A stretch of 64,000 nt of DNA from positions 372,001 through 436,000 of the forward strand of contig OZ239982.1 in NCBI GenBank assembly GCA_965197005.1, given 5' to 3'. Below, piece after piece: positions 44,193 to 54,500 of the stretch. The translations under genes were made by a program, and so were the position numbers. Position 1 is the first letter of the stretch. The number at the start of each line of letters is the position of its first letter. The DNA comes from G965197005 sp965197005. Lineage in GTDB: Bacteria > Pseudomonadota > Gammaproteobacteria > Pseudomonadales > Oceanobacteraceae. The notes beneath the pieces were generated by a model. It had not been told where the DNA came from, did not search any database, and worked only from the letters and a program-made list of their open reading frames with translations.

Positions 44193-46082
44193 TTATGCTA
44201 ATTCGGCTTTGTTACCCTGAGTTTCTAGCCAGTTTTTACGATCACTAGCACGTTTTTTGGCTAATAGCATGTCCATTGTTTCTTGCGTTTCTTCGGCTTC
44301 ATCAAGGGTGAGCTGCACTAAACGACGAGTGTCTGCGGCCATGGTGGTTTCTCGTAACTGTAGTGGATTCATTTCGCCTAGTCCTTTAAAGCGTTGGACG
44401 TTAATTTTGCCTCGTTTGTTGTCGTTTTTTAAACGCTCAATAATGGCATCTTTTTCATGTTCATCAAGGGCGTAATGGACGATTTTGCCCATGTCTATGC
44501 GATATAAAGGGGGCATGGCAACATAAATATGACCGTTTTCGATTAGGGCTTTGAAGTGTTGTAAAAACAACGCACATAGTAAGGTTGCAATGTGTAGTCC
44601 ATCTGAGTCGGCATCGGCTAAAATACAAATTTTACCGTAACGTAACGTAGATAGGTCGGTGCTGCCTGGGTCAATGCCTAAAGCAACAGAAATATCATGG
44701 ATTTCTTGAGAGGCGAGGACTTCGCTTGAGTCTACTTCCCAAGTGTTTAAAATTTTTCCACGTAAGGGCAAAATGGCTTGACAGGTGCGATCTCTAGCTT
44801 GTTTGGCGGAGCCGCCTGCGGAATCTCCTTCAACTAAAAATAGTTCGCTAAGCGCAGGGTCTGTGCCTGAGCAATCAGCGAGTTTGCCAGGTAAGGCAGG
44901 GCCTTGGGTGATTTTTTTGCGTGCCACTTTTTTTGCTTTACGCAAGCGTTGTTGTGCTTGATTGATTACCATGTCGGCAATCTGTTCGGCTTCATTGGTA
45001 TGTGTGTTGAGCCATAGTGCAAAGCTGTCTTTAACGGTTGAGGCAACTAGAGAGGCAGCCTCACGAGAGGATAAACGTTCTTTAGTTTGTCCTGCAAACT
45101 GTGGATCTAGCAATTTAACCGAGAGTACAAAGGCGCAATTATGCCAAATATCATCAGGGGTCAGTTTTACGCCTCGGGCTAATAGGTTGCGAAATTCACA
45201 AAATTCACGTAAGGCTTCAAGTAAGCCTAAACGGAAGCCATTTACATGGGTTCCCCCCTGTGCGGTGGGAATGAGATTAACATAACTTTCTTGTAGTAAT
45301 TCTCCTGCGTCCATTGGCCAGATGACTGCCCAATCCACACTTTCGGTTTGATTTTCGCTAGCGCCTGTAAATGGACGGGACGGGAGTGTGTTGTTCTGTT
45401 CCGTGTGGGCGTTTAAGTAATCAGTTAGTCCATTTTCATATTGCCATTGGCAATTGTCGGCAGGGTTGGGTGCGCTAAATTGAATTTGTAATCCAGAACA
45501 AAGCACCGCTTTGGCACGTAAAATATGTTTTAGGCGGGCAATTGAAAACTTGGCGCTGTCAAAGTATTTGGGGTTAGGCAAAAAATGTAACCTTGTGCCT
45601 GTTTTGCGCTTGCCACAAGTATCGATGGTGACCAGTTCAGAGACTTTTTCTCCATTTTCAAAGCTGATTTGTTTTACTTCGCCATCTCGCCAGATGGTAA
45701 CGGTCAAACTTTGGGACAGTGCATTGACGACAGAAACGCCTACGCCATGTAAGCCACCAGAAAACTGGTAATTTTGATTGGAGAATTTACCTCCTGCATG
45801 TAGACGAGTAAGGATAAGCTCTACACCACTAACCCCATGTTCGGGGTGAATGTCGGTGGGCATGCCACGACCATCATCTTCTACGGTCATGCTTTCATCG
45901 CTATGCAGTTCGACCAAAATACGTGAGGCATGACCTGCTAATGCTTCGTCTACTGAGTTGTCTATGACTTCTTGGGCAAGATGATTGGGGCGACTGGTGT
46001 CGGTATACATGCCTGGGCGAGTGCGTACAGGGTCTAATCCGCTCAATACTTCAATGGATTCGGCAGTATATTGGTTGCTCAT
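44193..46082 (-). CDS. parE: DNA topoisomerase IV subunit B
   Basis: ATPase subunit of topoisomerase IV, which decatenates daughter chromosomes with ParC. Seen: DNSVDEALAGHA, DDGRGMPTDIHPEHG and GGLHGVGVSVVNALS (GHKL ATPase), then TOPRIM VEGDSAGGSAKQARDR and DADSDGLHIATL. ATG 46082 gives 629 aa and the family-like start MSNQYTAESIEVLSGLDPVR; the frame extends to 46142. parC is not nearby. Confidence 0.96.
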   Translation of the reverse strand: MSNQYTAESIEVLSGLDPVRTRPGMYTDTSRPNHLAQEVIDNSVDEALAGHASRILVELHSDESMTVEDDGRGMPTDIHPEHGVSGVELILTRLHAGGKFSNQNYQFSGGLHGVGVSVVNALSQSLTVTIWRDGEVKQISFENGEKVSELVTIDTCGKRKTGTRLHFLPNPKYFDSAKFSIARLKHILRAKAVLCSGLQIQFSAPNPADNCQWQYENGLTDYLNAHTEQNNTLPSRPFTGASENQTESVDWAVIWPMDAGELLQESYVNLIPTAQGGTHVNGFRLGLLEALREFCEFRNLLARGVKLTPDDIWHNCAFVLSVKLLDPQFAGQTKERLSSREAASLVASTVKDSFALWLNTHTNEAEQIADMVINQAQQRLRKAKKVARKKITQGPALPGKLADCSGTDPALSELFLVEGDSAGGSAKQARDRTCQAILPLRGKILNTWEVDSSEVLASQEIHDISVALGIDPGSTDLSTLRYGKICILADADSDGLHIATLLCALFLQHFKALIENGHIYVAMPPLYRIDMGKIVHYALDEHEKDAIIERLKNDNKRGKINVQRFKGLGEMNPLQLRETTMAADTRRLVQLTLDEAEETQETMDMLLAKKRASDRKNWLETQGNKAELA

Positions 46083-46287
46083 GGCGTCCTCAAAAATAAC
46101 AATTAAAAGCGAGATTATGACTGTTTTTGCTGCTTTGGTCACGGGCTTGTTGCAATTACCTTAATAAATATTTAAAGCAATTTAGACTAACATGCTAATT
46201 TGGGGGTAAAAATTAAGTCGTTTGCCATTGTGTGGGTGGCTTTTATTTAAAAAAATACATTTATCTTAAAAAATGCTGTATTTTTGG
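46083..46287. other. Gap between parE and the tRNA-tuf promoter
   Basis: About 200 AT-rich bases between divergent units. It must contain the parE promoter on the minus strand; I see no clear motif or RNA structure. Confidence 0.3.
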
Positions 46288-46316
46288 TTGACCTTGGGCT
46301 TTAGTTTGATTAAAGT
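46288..46316 (+). promoter_or_regulatory. Sigma70 promoter of the tRNA-tuf operon
   Basis: TTGACC (46288-46293), 17-bp spacer, TAAAGT (46311-46316), then a G/C-containing discriminator (ACGCCTCC). It lies 13 bases before tRNA-Tyr and would drive tRNA-Tyr/Gly/Thr and tuf. Confidence 0.65.
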
Positions 46317-46329
46317 ACGCCTCCACTTT

Positions 46330-46413
46330 GGTGGGGTTCCCGAGCGGCCAAAGGGATCAGACTGTAAATCTGACGCGAAAGCTTCGCTGGTTCGAATCCA
46401 GCCCCCACCACCA
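46330..46413 (+). tRNA. tRNA-Tyr (anticodon GTA)
   Basis: Acceptor GGTGGGG/CCCCACC with A and encoded CCA, anticodon loop CTGTAAA, long variable arm as expected of bacterial tRNA-Tyr, and T loop GGTTCGAATCC. 84 nt. Confidence 0.98.
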
Positions 46414-46475
46414 TTTTATTTAGCTGCAAATTGCGTTAAATAATGGTTAATTAAGTACAGAGTAGGTGCGATACC

Positions 46476-46549
<74 letters not shown>

Positions 46550-46554
46550 GATTC

Positions 46555-46630
<76 letters not shown>

Positions 46631-46712
46631 GTTACAAGTCAGCTTAGCATTTTATATGCGTGTTGATACGGTAGGTTTAATTAAATAATTCAGGTTTAAA
46701 AGAGAAAATATT

Positions 46713-47936
46713 ATGTCTAAGGAAACATTTGAGCGTTCCAAGCCCCACGTAAACGTGGGAACAATTGGTCACGTTGACCATGGTAAAACCACTTTAACAG
46801 CTGCACTAACTCGTGTTTGTGCAGAGGTATGGGGTGGTGATGCAGTTGCATTTGACGGTATTGATAATGCACCAGAAGAAAGAGAGCGTGGGATTACCAT
46901 TGCAACCTCACACGTTGAATACGAATCTCCATCTCGTCACTATGCCCACGTAGACTGCCCAGGTCACGCCGACTATGTTAAAAACATGATTACCGGTGCG
47001 GCACAAATGGACGGTGCTATTTTGGTATGTGGTGCAACAGATGGTCCTATGCCACAAACCCGTGAGCACATCTTATTATCACGTCAAGTAGGCGTACCTT
47101 ACATTGTGGTATTCCTAAACAAAGCCGACTTATTGGCAGAAGACTGTGGCGGTGCTGATTCTGAAGAATATGCAGAAATGCTAGAATTGGTTGAAATGGA
47201 ATTGCGTGACCTATTATCTGAATATGAATTTCCAGGTGACGACACGCCCATTATTGCAGGTTCTGCATTAATGGCATTGAACGGTGATGACAGCAATGAA
47301 ATGGGAACAACAGCAGTTAAGAAGCTGGTTGAAACGCTAGATGAATACATTCCAGAGCCAGAGCGTGCTGTTGACGGTGACTTTATTATGCCAATCGAAG
47401 ACGTATTCTCTATTCAAGGTCGTGGTACGGTTGTAACCGGTCGTGTAGAAAGAGGTATTGTTAAAACAGGTGAAGAAGTTGCCATTATTGGAATTAAAGA
47501 CACCATTACCACCACCTGTACAGGTGTGGAAATGTTCCGCAAGATTCTAGACGAAGGTCGTGCGGGAGAAAACGTTGGTGTTCTATTGCGTGGTACTAAG
47601 CGTGATGAAGTAGAACGAGGTCAAGTGTTGGCTAAGCCTGGTTCAATTACGCCGCATACTGTATTTCAATCAGAAGTTTATGTGCTAGGTAAAGATGAAG
47701 GTGGTCGTCATACACCATTCTTTAAAGGATACCGTCCACAGTTTTACTTCCGTACTACCGACGTAACCGGTTCTGTTGAATTGCCTGATGGCGTTGAAAT
47801 GGTAATGCCAGGAGACAACGTCTCTTTAACCATTACTTTGATTGCCCCAATTGCAATGGACGAAGGTTTACGCTTTGCCATTCGTGAAGGTGGTCGTACA
47901 GTTGGCGCAGGTGTTGTTGCAAAAATTGTCGAGTAA
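46713..47936 (+). CDS. tuf: Translation elongation factor Tu
   Basis: A 407-aa GTPase that brings aminoacyl-tRNA to the ribosome. Seen: GHVDHGKTTL (G1), RGITIATSHVEYES (switch I), DCPGHADYVKNM (G3), NKADL (G4) and GSALMAL (G5), then domains 2 and 3. The insertion DCGGADSEEYAEMLELVE and the AEVWGGDAVAFDGIDNAPEE stretch give 407 rather than 394 aa, a feature of some marine gammaproteobacteria. Co-transcribed with the upstream tRNAs. Codon use is strongly biased, as for highly expressed genes. Confidence 0.99.
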   Translation: MSKETFERSKPHVNVGTIGHVDHGKTTLTAALTRVCAEVWGGDAVAFDGIDNAPEERERGITIATSHVEYESPSRHYAHVDCPGHADYVKNMITGAAQMDGAILVCGATDGPMPQTREHILLSRQVGVPYIVVFLNKADLLAEDCGGADSEEYAEMLELVEMELRDLLSEYEFPGDDTPIIAGSALMALNGDDSNEMGTTAVKKLVETLDEYIPEPERAVDGDFIMPIEDVFSIQGRGTVVTGRVERGIVKTGEEVAIIGIKDTITTTCTGVEMFRKILDEGRAGENVGVLLRGTKRDEVERGQVLAKPGSITPHTVFQSEVYVLGKDEGGRHTPFFKGYRPQFYFRTTDVTGSVELPDGVEMVMPGDNVSLTITLIAPIAMDEGLRFAIREGGRTVGAGVVAKIVE

Positions 47937-47964
47937 CAAAACATTTGAGCTTGATTAATTGTTT

Positions 47965-47988
47965 GGGGCGCTGTATGGTATGCGCCCC
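47965..47988 (+). terminator. Hairpin between tuf and tRNA-Trp
   Basis: GGGGCGC / GCGCCCC (arms 47965-47971 and 47982-47988) with a 10-nt loop. No U-tract follows (GAATAATTT), so it is either a leaky terminator or a processing/stability signal between tuf and the tRNA-Trp-secE transcript. Confidence 0.5.
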
Positions 47989-48005
47989 GAATAATTTACA
48001 GTGTT

Positions 48006-48081
48006 AGGCCAGTAGTTCAATTGGTAGAGCGTCGGTCTCCAAAACCGAAAGTTGGGGGTTCGAGTCCCTCCTGGCCTGCCA
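48006..48081 (+). tRNA. tRNA-Trp (anticodon CCA)
   Basis: Acceptor AGGCCAG/CTGGCCT, G and encoded CCA; anticodon stem TCGGT/ACCGA with loop CTCCAAA (CCA); T loop GGTTCGAGTCC. 76 nt. It lies between tuf and secE as in many gammaproteobacteria. Confidence 0.98.
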
Positions 48082-48153
48082 ATATTGTAGGTTGATGATG
48101 GATAATTTAATCCTTTCTTGCTAATAGGTAAGAAAAATGATGCAGAAATTAAT

Positions 48154-48525
48154 ATGAATACCGAAGTAAAAACAACAAATAAAATATTAGAAGCTCTTAA
48201 ATGGTTGCTGGCAATTGCCTTGTTATCGGCAGCAATTGTGGGTAATTATTGGTTTGCAGAGAAAATGCCATTTATTTATCGCATTCTAATTGTTGTCGCG
48301 TTGATGTTGCTTGCGCTGGGTGTCGCAGCGGTAACAGAACAAGGCGTGCGGTTTCGTAATTTATTGCGTGAGGCAAATATTGAACGCCGTAAGGTCGTTT
48401 GGCCAACCCGTCCTGAAACAGTACAAACAACATTGATTGTCGTTGCCGTGGTTTTTGTTATGGCGCTGCTTTTGTGGGGTTTGGATTCTCTTTTGGGTTT
48501 CTTGATTTCCCTTATAATAGGTTGA
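48154..48525 (+). CDS. secE: Preprotein translocase subunit SecE
   Basis: A 123-aa essential subunit of the SecYEG channel. Three transmembrane helices (WLLAIALLSAAIVGNYWF; FIYRILIVVALMLLALGVAAV; TLIVVAVVFVMALLLWGLDSL) with the conserved cytoplasmic segment EANIERRKVVWPTRPETVQTT cut here just before the last helix. ATG 48154 is preferred; the frame extends to TTG 48118. nusG starts 1 base after its stop. Confidence 0.95.
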   Translation: MNTEVKTTNKILEALKWLLAIALLSAAIVGNYWFAEKMPFIYRILIVVALMLLALGVAAVTEQGVRFRNLLREANIERRKVVWPTRPETVQTTLIVVAVVFVMALLLWGLDSLLGFLISLIIG

Positions 48526-48526
48526 T

Positions 48527-49069
48527 ATGAGTATGGCTAAGCGTTGGTATGTGGTTCAAGCGTTTTCTGGTTATGAAAAACGTGTGCAAAAAGCCTTATT
48601 TGAGCGTATTGAATTGCATGGTATGCAAGATAAATTTGGCGAGATTTTAGTACCTACCGAAGAAGTGGTAGAAGTGCGTGATGGCAAAAAACGCAAGAGT
48701 GAGCGTAAGTTCTATCCTGGTTATGTATTGGTTGAAATGGATATGGACGACGATTCTTGGCACTTGGTTAAGCAAACCAATCGTGTTTTAGGCTTTATTG
48801 GTGGTACGGCAGATAAGCCTGCACCTATTTCTAATAAAGAGGCCGATGCGATTTTGCGTCGAGTCGAAGATGGTGCAGAACAGCCTACACACAAAACGAT
48901 TTATGAGCCTGGTGAGTCCGTACGAGTGACTGAAGGCCCGTTTGCAGATTTCACTGGTACAGTAGAATCGGTGGATTATGATAAGTCACGAGTGCGTGTC
49001 TCAGTGGCAATTTTTGGACGTTCTACCCCTGTTGAGCTTGAGTTTTCTCAGGTAGAAAAAGGCGCGTAG
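48527..49069 (+). CDS. nusG: Transcription termination/antitermination factor NusG
   Basis: A 180-aa RNA polymerase processivity factor that also links to Rho and the ribosome. NGN domain (RWYVVQAFSGYEKRVQKAL; FYPGYVLVEMDMDD; VLGFIGGTADKPAPIS) and C-terminal KOW domain (GESVRVTEGPFADFTGTVE). ATG 48527 has AGG five bases upstream; ATG 48533 would give 178 aa. Cotranscribed with secE. Confidence 0.98.
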   Translation: MSMAKRWYVVQAFSGYEKRVQKALFERIELHGMQDKFGEILVPTEEVVEVRDGKKRKSERKFYPGYVLVEMDMDDDSWHLVKQTNRVLGFIGGTADKPAPISNKEADAILRRVEDGAEQPTHKTIYEPGESVRVTEGPFADFTGTVESVDYDKSRVRVSVAIFGRSTPVELEFSQVEKGA

Positions 49070-49083
49070 AGTAATTTAAATAT

Positions 49084-49108
49084 GGGGAGCCTTGCGGCGT
49101 TTGTACCC
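49084..49108 (+). promoter_or_regulatory. Ribosomal protein L1 binding site in the rplK leader
   Basis: GGGGAGCC-TTGC-GGC followed by GTTTGTACCC forms the asymmetric-loop hairpin that L1 recognises on both 23S rRNA and its own mRNA; the E. coli rplKA leader has the same arrangement. It lies 18 bases before the rplK ATG and would give translational feedback on rplKA. Confidence 0.75.
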
Positions 49109-49126
49109 AAATAGAGGTAAGTAACA

Positions 49127-49561
49127 ATGGCTAAAAAAGTAACTGGCTATATCAAGCTGCAAGTTGCAGCTGGTCAAGCTAATCCAAGCCCTCCTGTTGG
49201 TCCTGCTTTAGGTCAGCACGGTCTTAATATTATGGAATTTTGTAAGGCGTTTAACGCGCAAACTCAAGGTTTAGAAAATGGCATGCCAGTGCCAGTTATT
49301 ATCACTGTTTATAGTGATAAAAGTTTTACCTTTGAAACCAAGTCACCTCCTGCTTCATTCTTATTGTTAAAAGCAGCAGGTATTAAATCAGGTTCAGGTC
49401 GTCCTAATTCTGATAAGGTGGGCAAGGTTACTCGTGCACAGCTAGAAGAAATCGTAAATATGAAAGAAAAAGATTTAACAGCCGCTGATATGGAAGCTGC
49501 TGTAAATACGATTGCAGGTACGGCTCGCTCTATGGGGCTAAATGTTGAGGGGCTAAACTAA
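49127..49561 (+). CDS. rplK: 50S ribosomal protein L11
   Basis: A 144-aa (141-145 typical) component of the GTPase-associated centre. Seen: GYIKLQVAAGQANPSPPVGPALGQHG cut here, FCKAFNAQT, SFTFETKSPPASFLLLKAAG in part, and the rRNA-binding C-terminal domain ending NTIAGTARSMGLNVEG. Stop overlaps the rplA ATG (TAATG). Confidence 0.99.
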   Translation: MAKKVTGYIKLQVAAGQANPSPPVGPALGQHGLNIMEFCKAFNAQTQGLENGMPVPVIITVYSDKSFTFETKSPPASFLLLKAAGIKSGSGRPNSDKVGKVTRAQLEEIVNMKEKDLTAADMEAAVNTIAGTARSMGLNVEGLN

Positions 49562-50256
49562 TGGCTAAGCTAACGAAAAGAAAAAAACTTATTGCTGAAA
49601 AAGTAGAAGCAGGTAAACAGTACGCAATAGATGATGCTATTTCTATTTTAGCGGAGCTGTCTACGGTTAAATTTAAAGAGTCTGTTGATGTTGCTGTTAA
49701 TTTAGGTATTGATGCGCGTAAATCAGATCAGGGTGTGCGTGGCGCAACTGTATTGCCTAACGGTACAGGTAAAACCACTCGTGTTGCAGTTTTTACTCAG
49801 GGTGCTAATGCTGATGCTGCAAAAGAAGCTGGCGCAGATGTTGTTGGTATGGACGACTTGGCAGAAACAATCAAAGGTGGCGATTTGAACTTTGATGTGG
49901 TTATTGCTACGCCAGATGCAATGCGTGTGGTAGGTCAATTAGGTCAAGTGCTAGGACCTCGTGGTTTAATGCCAAACCCAAAAGTAGGTACTGTAACTAC
50001 TGATGTTGTACAGGCAGTTAATAATGCTAAAGCAGGTCAGGTGCGTTATCGCAATGATAAAAATGGTATTATACACACCTCAATTGGTAAAGCAGATTTT
50101 AGTGCCGATGCGTTAAAAGGTAATTTAACAGCATTATTGGCAGATTTGAAAAAAGCCAAGCCGTCTTCTGCTAAAGGCGTATATATGAAAAAAGTGACCC
50201 TAAGTACAACCATGGGTCCTGGTTTAGCTGTTGATGTGTCAAGCCTCGATATCTAA
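49561..50256 (+). CDS. rplA: 50S ribosomal protein L1
   Basis: A 231-aa L1-stalk protein and repressor of its own operon. Seen: KFKESVDVAVNLGIDARKSDQ in part, RGATVLPNGTGKTTRVAVF, LGPRGLMPNPKVGTVT (the L1 signature) and YRNDKNGIIHTSIGK. Coupled to rplK by TAATG. The 189-base gap after it holds the L10 leader. Confidence 0.99.
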   Translation: MAKLTKRKKLIAEKVEAGKQYAIDDAISILAELSTVKFKESVDVAVNLGIDARKSDQGVRGATVLPNGTGKTTRVAVFTQGANADAAKEAGADVVGMDDLAETIKGGDLNFDVVIATPDAMRVVGQLGQVLGPRGLMPNPKVGTVTTDVVQAVNNAKAGQVRYRNDKNGIIHTSIGKADFSADALKGNLTALLADLKKAKPSSAKGVYMKKVTLSTTMGPGLAVDVSSLDI

Positions 50257-50289
50257 ATTAAAAATTCTTGGTGGCATGTTCGCCAAGTT

Positions 50290-50438
50290 ACTCTCTTTGG
50301 GGTCGGGCTAATGCCGACCGTTAAAGACCGTAGGTGCCGTAAGGCTTAATTGCCTACGCAGATGGTGTGACCCTTGAAATGATTCAGGTATATCACCCAT
50401 AAGTTGCCCGCAAGGGTGTTGGTTTAACCTCAGTAAGG
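50290..50438 (+). ncRNA. L10 leader (rplJL autoregulatory mRNA structure)
   Basis: Long structured leader before rplJ with paired segments GGTCGGGC/GCCGACC (about 50301-50320), CCGTAGG/CCTACG around 50329-50359, and AGATGGTGTGACCCTTGAAATG, cut here, matching the gammaproteobacterial L10(L12)4-binding kink-turn region. In the family it represses rplJL translation when L10-L12 is in excess. The boundaries are approximate. Confidence 0.8.
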
Positions 50439-50445
50439 AGTCTTT

Positions 50446-50976
50446 ATGGCTTTTAATCTGGAAGAAAAGAAAGCAGTTGTCGCTGAGGTTAATGAGATAG
50501 CCGGTAAGGCGCTGTCTGTGGTAATGGCAGATTCTCGCGGTGTGACCGTCGGGGATATGACCGAACTTCGCAAACTAGCGCGTGAACAAAATGTCTACAT
50601 GAAAGTGGTGCGCAATACGCTTGCTCGCCGTGCGATTGCAGATACTGAGTTCGAATGCATTGATGAGTCATTGAAAGGTCCAACTTTGTTGGCGTTTTCA
50701 ATGGAAGATCCAGGTGCTGCCGCTCGTATTTTCAAAGACTTTGCAAAAGAAAATGAGTTATTTGAAATTAAGGGTCTGGCAGTAGGTGGTGAGCTCATGG
50801 GTGCAGATAGCATTGATCGTTTGGCAAAACTGCCAACACGCGATCAGGCTTTGGCATCTCTAGCGGCTGTAATGATTGCCCCTGTTACCAAATTGGTACG
50901 TACTTTCAACGAAGTACCAACCAAAGTGGCAAGAGTTACCGCAGCTGTACGCGACAAGAAACAGGAAGCAGCTTAG
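50446..50976 (+). CDS. rplJ: 50S ribosomal protein L10
   Basis: A 176-aa base of the L7/L12 stalk. Seen: KKAVVAEVNEIAGKALSVVMAD in part, SRGVTVGDMTELRKLAREQNV in part, KVVRNTLARRAI, and LPTRDQALASLAAVMIAPVTKL in part, followed by the C-terminal helix that carries L12 dimers. Strong AAGGAG ribosome site 7 nt before ATG. Confidence 0.99.
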   Translation: MAFNLEEKKAVVAEVNEIAGKALSVVMADSRGVTVGDMTELRKLAREQNVYMKVVRNTLARRAIADTEFECIDESLKGPTLLAFSMEDPGAAARIFKDFAKENELFEIKGLAVGGELMGADSIDRLAKLPTRDQALASLAAVMIAPVTKLVRTFNEVPTKVARVTAAVRDKKQEAA

Positions 50977-51036
50977 TTTTTATTAAGTTGCATAGGTGGT
51001 TTATTAAAACCTTTTTATTTAATTTAGGAGTACTCA

Positions 51037-51414
51037 ATGTCTCTATCTAAAGATGATATTTTAAACGCAATTGCTGACATGTCTGTAATGGACGTGGTTG
51101 ATTTGGTAGCTGCAATGGAAGAAAAATTTGGCGTTTCTGCTCAAGCTGCAGTAGCTGTTGCTGCTGCCCCTGGTGCTGACGCTGGAGAAGCCGCAGCAGA
51201 ACAAACAGAATTTGACGTAATTCTAAACGGTGCTGGCGATAAAAAAGTCAACGTCATTAAAGCCGTTCGTGCTTTAACTGGTCTTGGTCTTAAAGAAGCT
51301 AAAGCTGCCGTTGATGGTGCACCTTCTACTATTAAAGAAGGCGTATCAAAAGAAGACGCAGAAGAAGCAAAAAAACAGCTTGAAGAAGCTGGTGCTTTGG
51401 TTGAAGTTAAATAA
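51037..51414 (+). CDS. rplL: 50S ribosomal protein L7/L12
   Basis: A 125-aa acidic stalk protein that recruits translation GTPases. N-terminal dimerisation domain (DVVDLVAAMEEKFGV), an Ala-rich hinge, and the C-terminal factor-binding domain (TEFDVILNGAGDKKVNVIK in part; LTGLGLKEAKAAVDGAP; EEAKKQLEEAGA). TTTAGGAG ribosome site. A hairpin follows before rpoB. Confidence 0.99.
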   Translation: MSLSKDDILNAIADMSVMDVVDLVAAMEEKFGVSAQAAVAVAAAPGADAGEAAAEQTEFDVILNGAGDKKVNVIKAVRALTGLGLKEAKAAVDGAPSTIKEGVSKEDAEEAKKQLEEAGALVEVK

Positions 51415-51447
51415 GTTTAACCTTGCAAAATCGCCTTTTGGCGAGTT

Positions 51448-51474
51448 AAGGCTGGCGAGTTTCTCGTCAGCCTT
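51448..51474 (+). terminator. rplL-rpoB attenuator hairpin
   Basis: 12-bp stem with one G-T pair: AAGGCTGGCGAG / CTCGTCAGCCTT, loop TTT, followed by TTCGTGTTTTA. The U-tract is imperfect, as expected of the partial terminator between rplL and rpoB that lowers polymerase subunit expression relative to ribosomal proteins. An RNase III site is an alternative. Confidence 0.8.
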
Positions 51475-51580
51475 TTCGTGTTTTATTTAAAGAATTTAAA
51501 TTAAGAGGCAATAAATACGTTGCTTCTTTGGTAATAACGGGCGTTAAGCTCACCTTACAGGATCAGTCCGGGGATAATTA

Positions 51581-54500
51581 ATGGCTTACTCATATACTGA
51601 GAAAAAACGGATACGTAAAGATTTTGGTAAATTACCTAATGTGATGGATGTGCCATATTTATTGGCAATTCAAATTGACTCCTACCGCATGTTTTTACAA
51701 GCAGATAAAAATCCAGAATTAATTAATGATGTTGGCTTGCATGCTGCATTTAAGTCGGTATTTCCAATTGTCAGCTATTCAGGAAATGCAGCTTTAGAAT
51801 ATGTGAGTTATCGTCTTGGTTCACCAAGTTTTGACGAAAAAGAATGTATTTTGTGTGGCGTAACCTATGCCGCACCACTGCGAGTTAAGGTACGTCTTAT
51901 TATTTATGATAAAGAGTCGTCAAGCAAAGCAATTAAAGACATCAAAGAGCAAGATGTCTATATGGGTGAAATTCCTCTAATGACAAATAATGGTACCTTT
52001 ATTATTAATGGTACAGAACGTGTTATCGTCTCTCAGTTACACCGTTCTCCAGGGGTGTTTTTTGACCATGATCGTGGCAAAACACATTCTTCAGGTAAAC
52101 TTTTATATAATGCACGTGTTATTCCTTATCGTGGTTCTTGGTTAGATTTTGAATTTGACCCTAAAGACTTACTGTACGTACGTATTGATCGCCGTAGAAA
52201 ATTACCTGCAACTATTTTATTGCGCTCTTTAGAATTTACTAATGAAGAAATACTAGATACTTTTTTTGATTCAGATTCTTACTCTATTAGCAAAAAAGGC
52301 ATCATGTTAGAGCTTATCCCTGCTCGTCTGCGTGGTGAAACAGCTGCTTTTGATATTAAAGATAAAAAAGAAGTGATTGTAGAGCAGGGAAGACGTATTA
52401 CTGCTCGTCATATTCGTCAGTTAGAAAAAGCAGGTATTAAAGAGCTACAGGTTCCCAATGAATATTTATTAGGAAAAAGTCTGGCTAAAGATTTAGTGGA
52501 TAGTGCTACAGGTGAATTATTAGCAGAAGCCAATAGCGAGATTACAGAAGAGCTACTAGAACAAATTGAAGCAGCTAAAATTAAATCTTTCCAAACGATT
52601 TATACCAATGAGCTAGACTGCGGCTCTTATATTTCTGATACCATGCGTGCAGATCCAACAACAAACCGATTGGAAGCCTTGGTTGAGATTTATCGCATGA
52701 TGCGACCTGGTGAGCCACCTACAAAAGAAAGTGCAGAAGCGTTGTTTGAGAATTTGTTTTTTACAGAAGAACGTTATGACTTGTCTAATGTTGGGCGCAT
52801 GAAATTTAACCGTCGTATTGGGCGTGATGAAATTACAGGTAGTAGCATTTTAGATAAAAGCGATATTATCGCAGTGATGAAGACCCTAATTGATATTCGT
52901 AACGGTAATGGTACTGTTGATGATATTGACCACTTAGGTAATCGTCGTATTCGTTCCGTAGGCGAAATGACAGAAAACCAATTCCGTGTTGGTTTGGTGC
53001 GTGTTGAGCGTGCAGTGCGTGAGCGTTTGTCAATGGCAGAGTCAGAAGGCTTAATGCCTCAAGATTTAATTAATGCCAAACCAGTTGCTGCTGCTATTAA
53101 AGAGTTTTTTGGCTCTTCACAATTATCGCAGTTTATGGATCAAAATAATCCACTTTCAGAAATTACCCATAAGCGTCGTATTTCTGCCTTAGGGCCTGGT
53201 GGTTTAACTCGTGAGCGTGCTGGTTTTGAAGTGCGTGACGTACATGCAACTCACTATGGACGTGTTTGCCCAATTGAAACCCCTGAAGGACCAAATATTG
53301 GTTTGATTAACTCTTTGGCAACCTATGCTAAGACCAATGATTATGGATTTTTAGAAACCCCATATCGCAAAGTGAAAAATGGGGTTGTCTCTGATGAGAT
53401 TATTTACGTTTCTGCCATTGAAGAACCAGAGTATGTGATTGCTCAGGCATCTGTGCCAATGGACGAAAATAAACGCTTACAGGGGGATTTAATTTCTGTA
53501 CGTCATGAAAATGAATTTACCATGATGTCACCTGATAATGTAACTCTGATGGACGTATCACCTCGTCAGGTTGTTTCTATTGCTGCCTCATTAATTCCAT
53601 TTTTAGAACACGATGATGCTAACCGTGCCTTGATGGGCTCTAACATGCAACGTCAAGCTGTTCCAACGTTAAAGGCAGAAAAACCACTAGTCGGTACAGG
53701 TATTGAACGTAATGTTGCCTCCGATTCAGGGGTTTGTGTCGTTGCAGAGCGTGGTGGTATTGTTGATTCGGTAGATGCCTCACGTATTGTGATTAAAGTG
53801 AATGATGATGAAACACTTGCAGGAGAGGCAGGGGTAGATATTTATAACCTTATTAAATATACCCGTTCAAACCAGAATACCTGCATTAACCAAAAGCCTT
53901 TGGTAAAAGCTGGAGATTTAATTCAGCGTGGAGATATCATGGCGGACGGTCCATCTGTAGATTTAGGCGAATTAGCACTAGGTCAGAACTTTAGAATTGC
54001 CTTTATGCCTTGGAACGGTTACAACTTCGAAGACTCTATTTTATTGTCCGAGCGTGTAGCTCAAGAAGACCGTTTGACTACCATTCATATTCAAGAGCTA
54101 ACCTGTATTGCTCGTGATACCAAGTTAGGTGCTGAAGAAATCTCAGGCGATATTCCTAATGTTAGTGAAGCTGCGCTAAATAAACTTGATGAATCAGGTG
54201 TTGTTTATATCGGTGCAGAAGTCAAACCTGGAGACATCTTAGTAGGTAAGGTGACACCTAAAGGGGAAGCGCAATTAACCCCTGAAGAAAAACTGTTACG
54301 TGCTATTTTTGGAGAAAAAGCATCAGACGTTAAAGACACTTCTTTGCGTGTTAAAACAGGCACCAAAGGGACCGTTATTGATGTTCAGGTTTATACTCGT
54401 GATGGCGTAGAAAAAGACCAGCGTGCGCTAGAAATAGAAGAGATGCAAATCAATCAAGTGCGTAAAGATTTACATGAAGAAATGCGGATTGTAAAAGGAG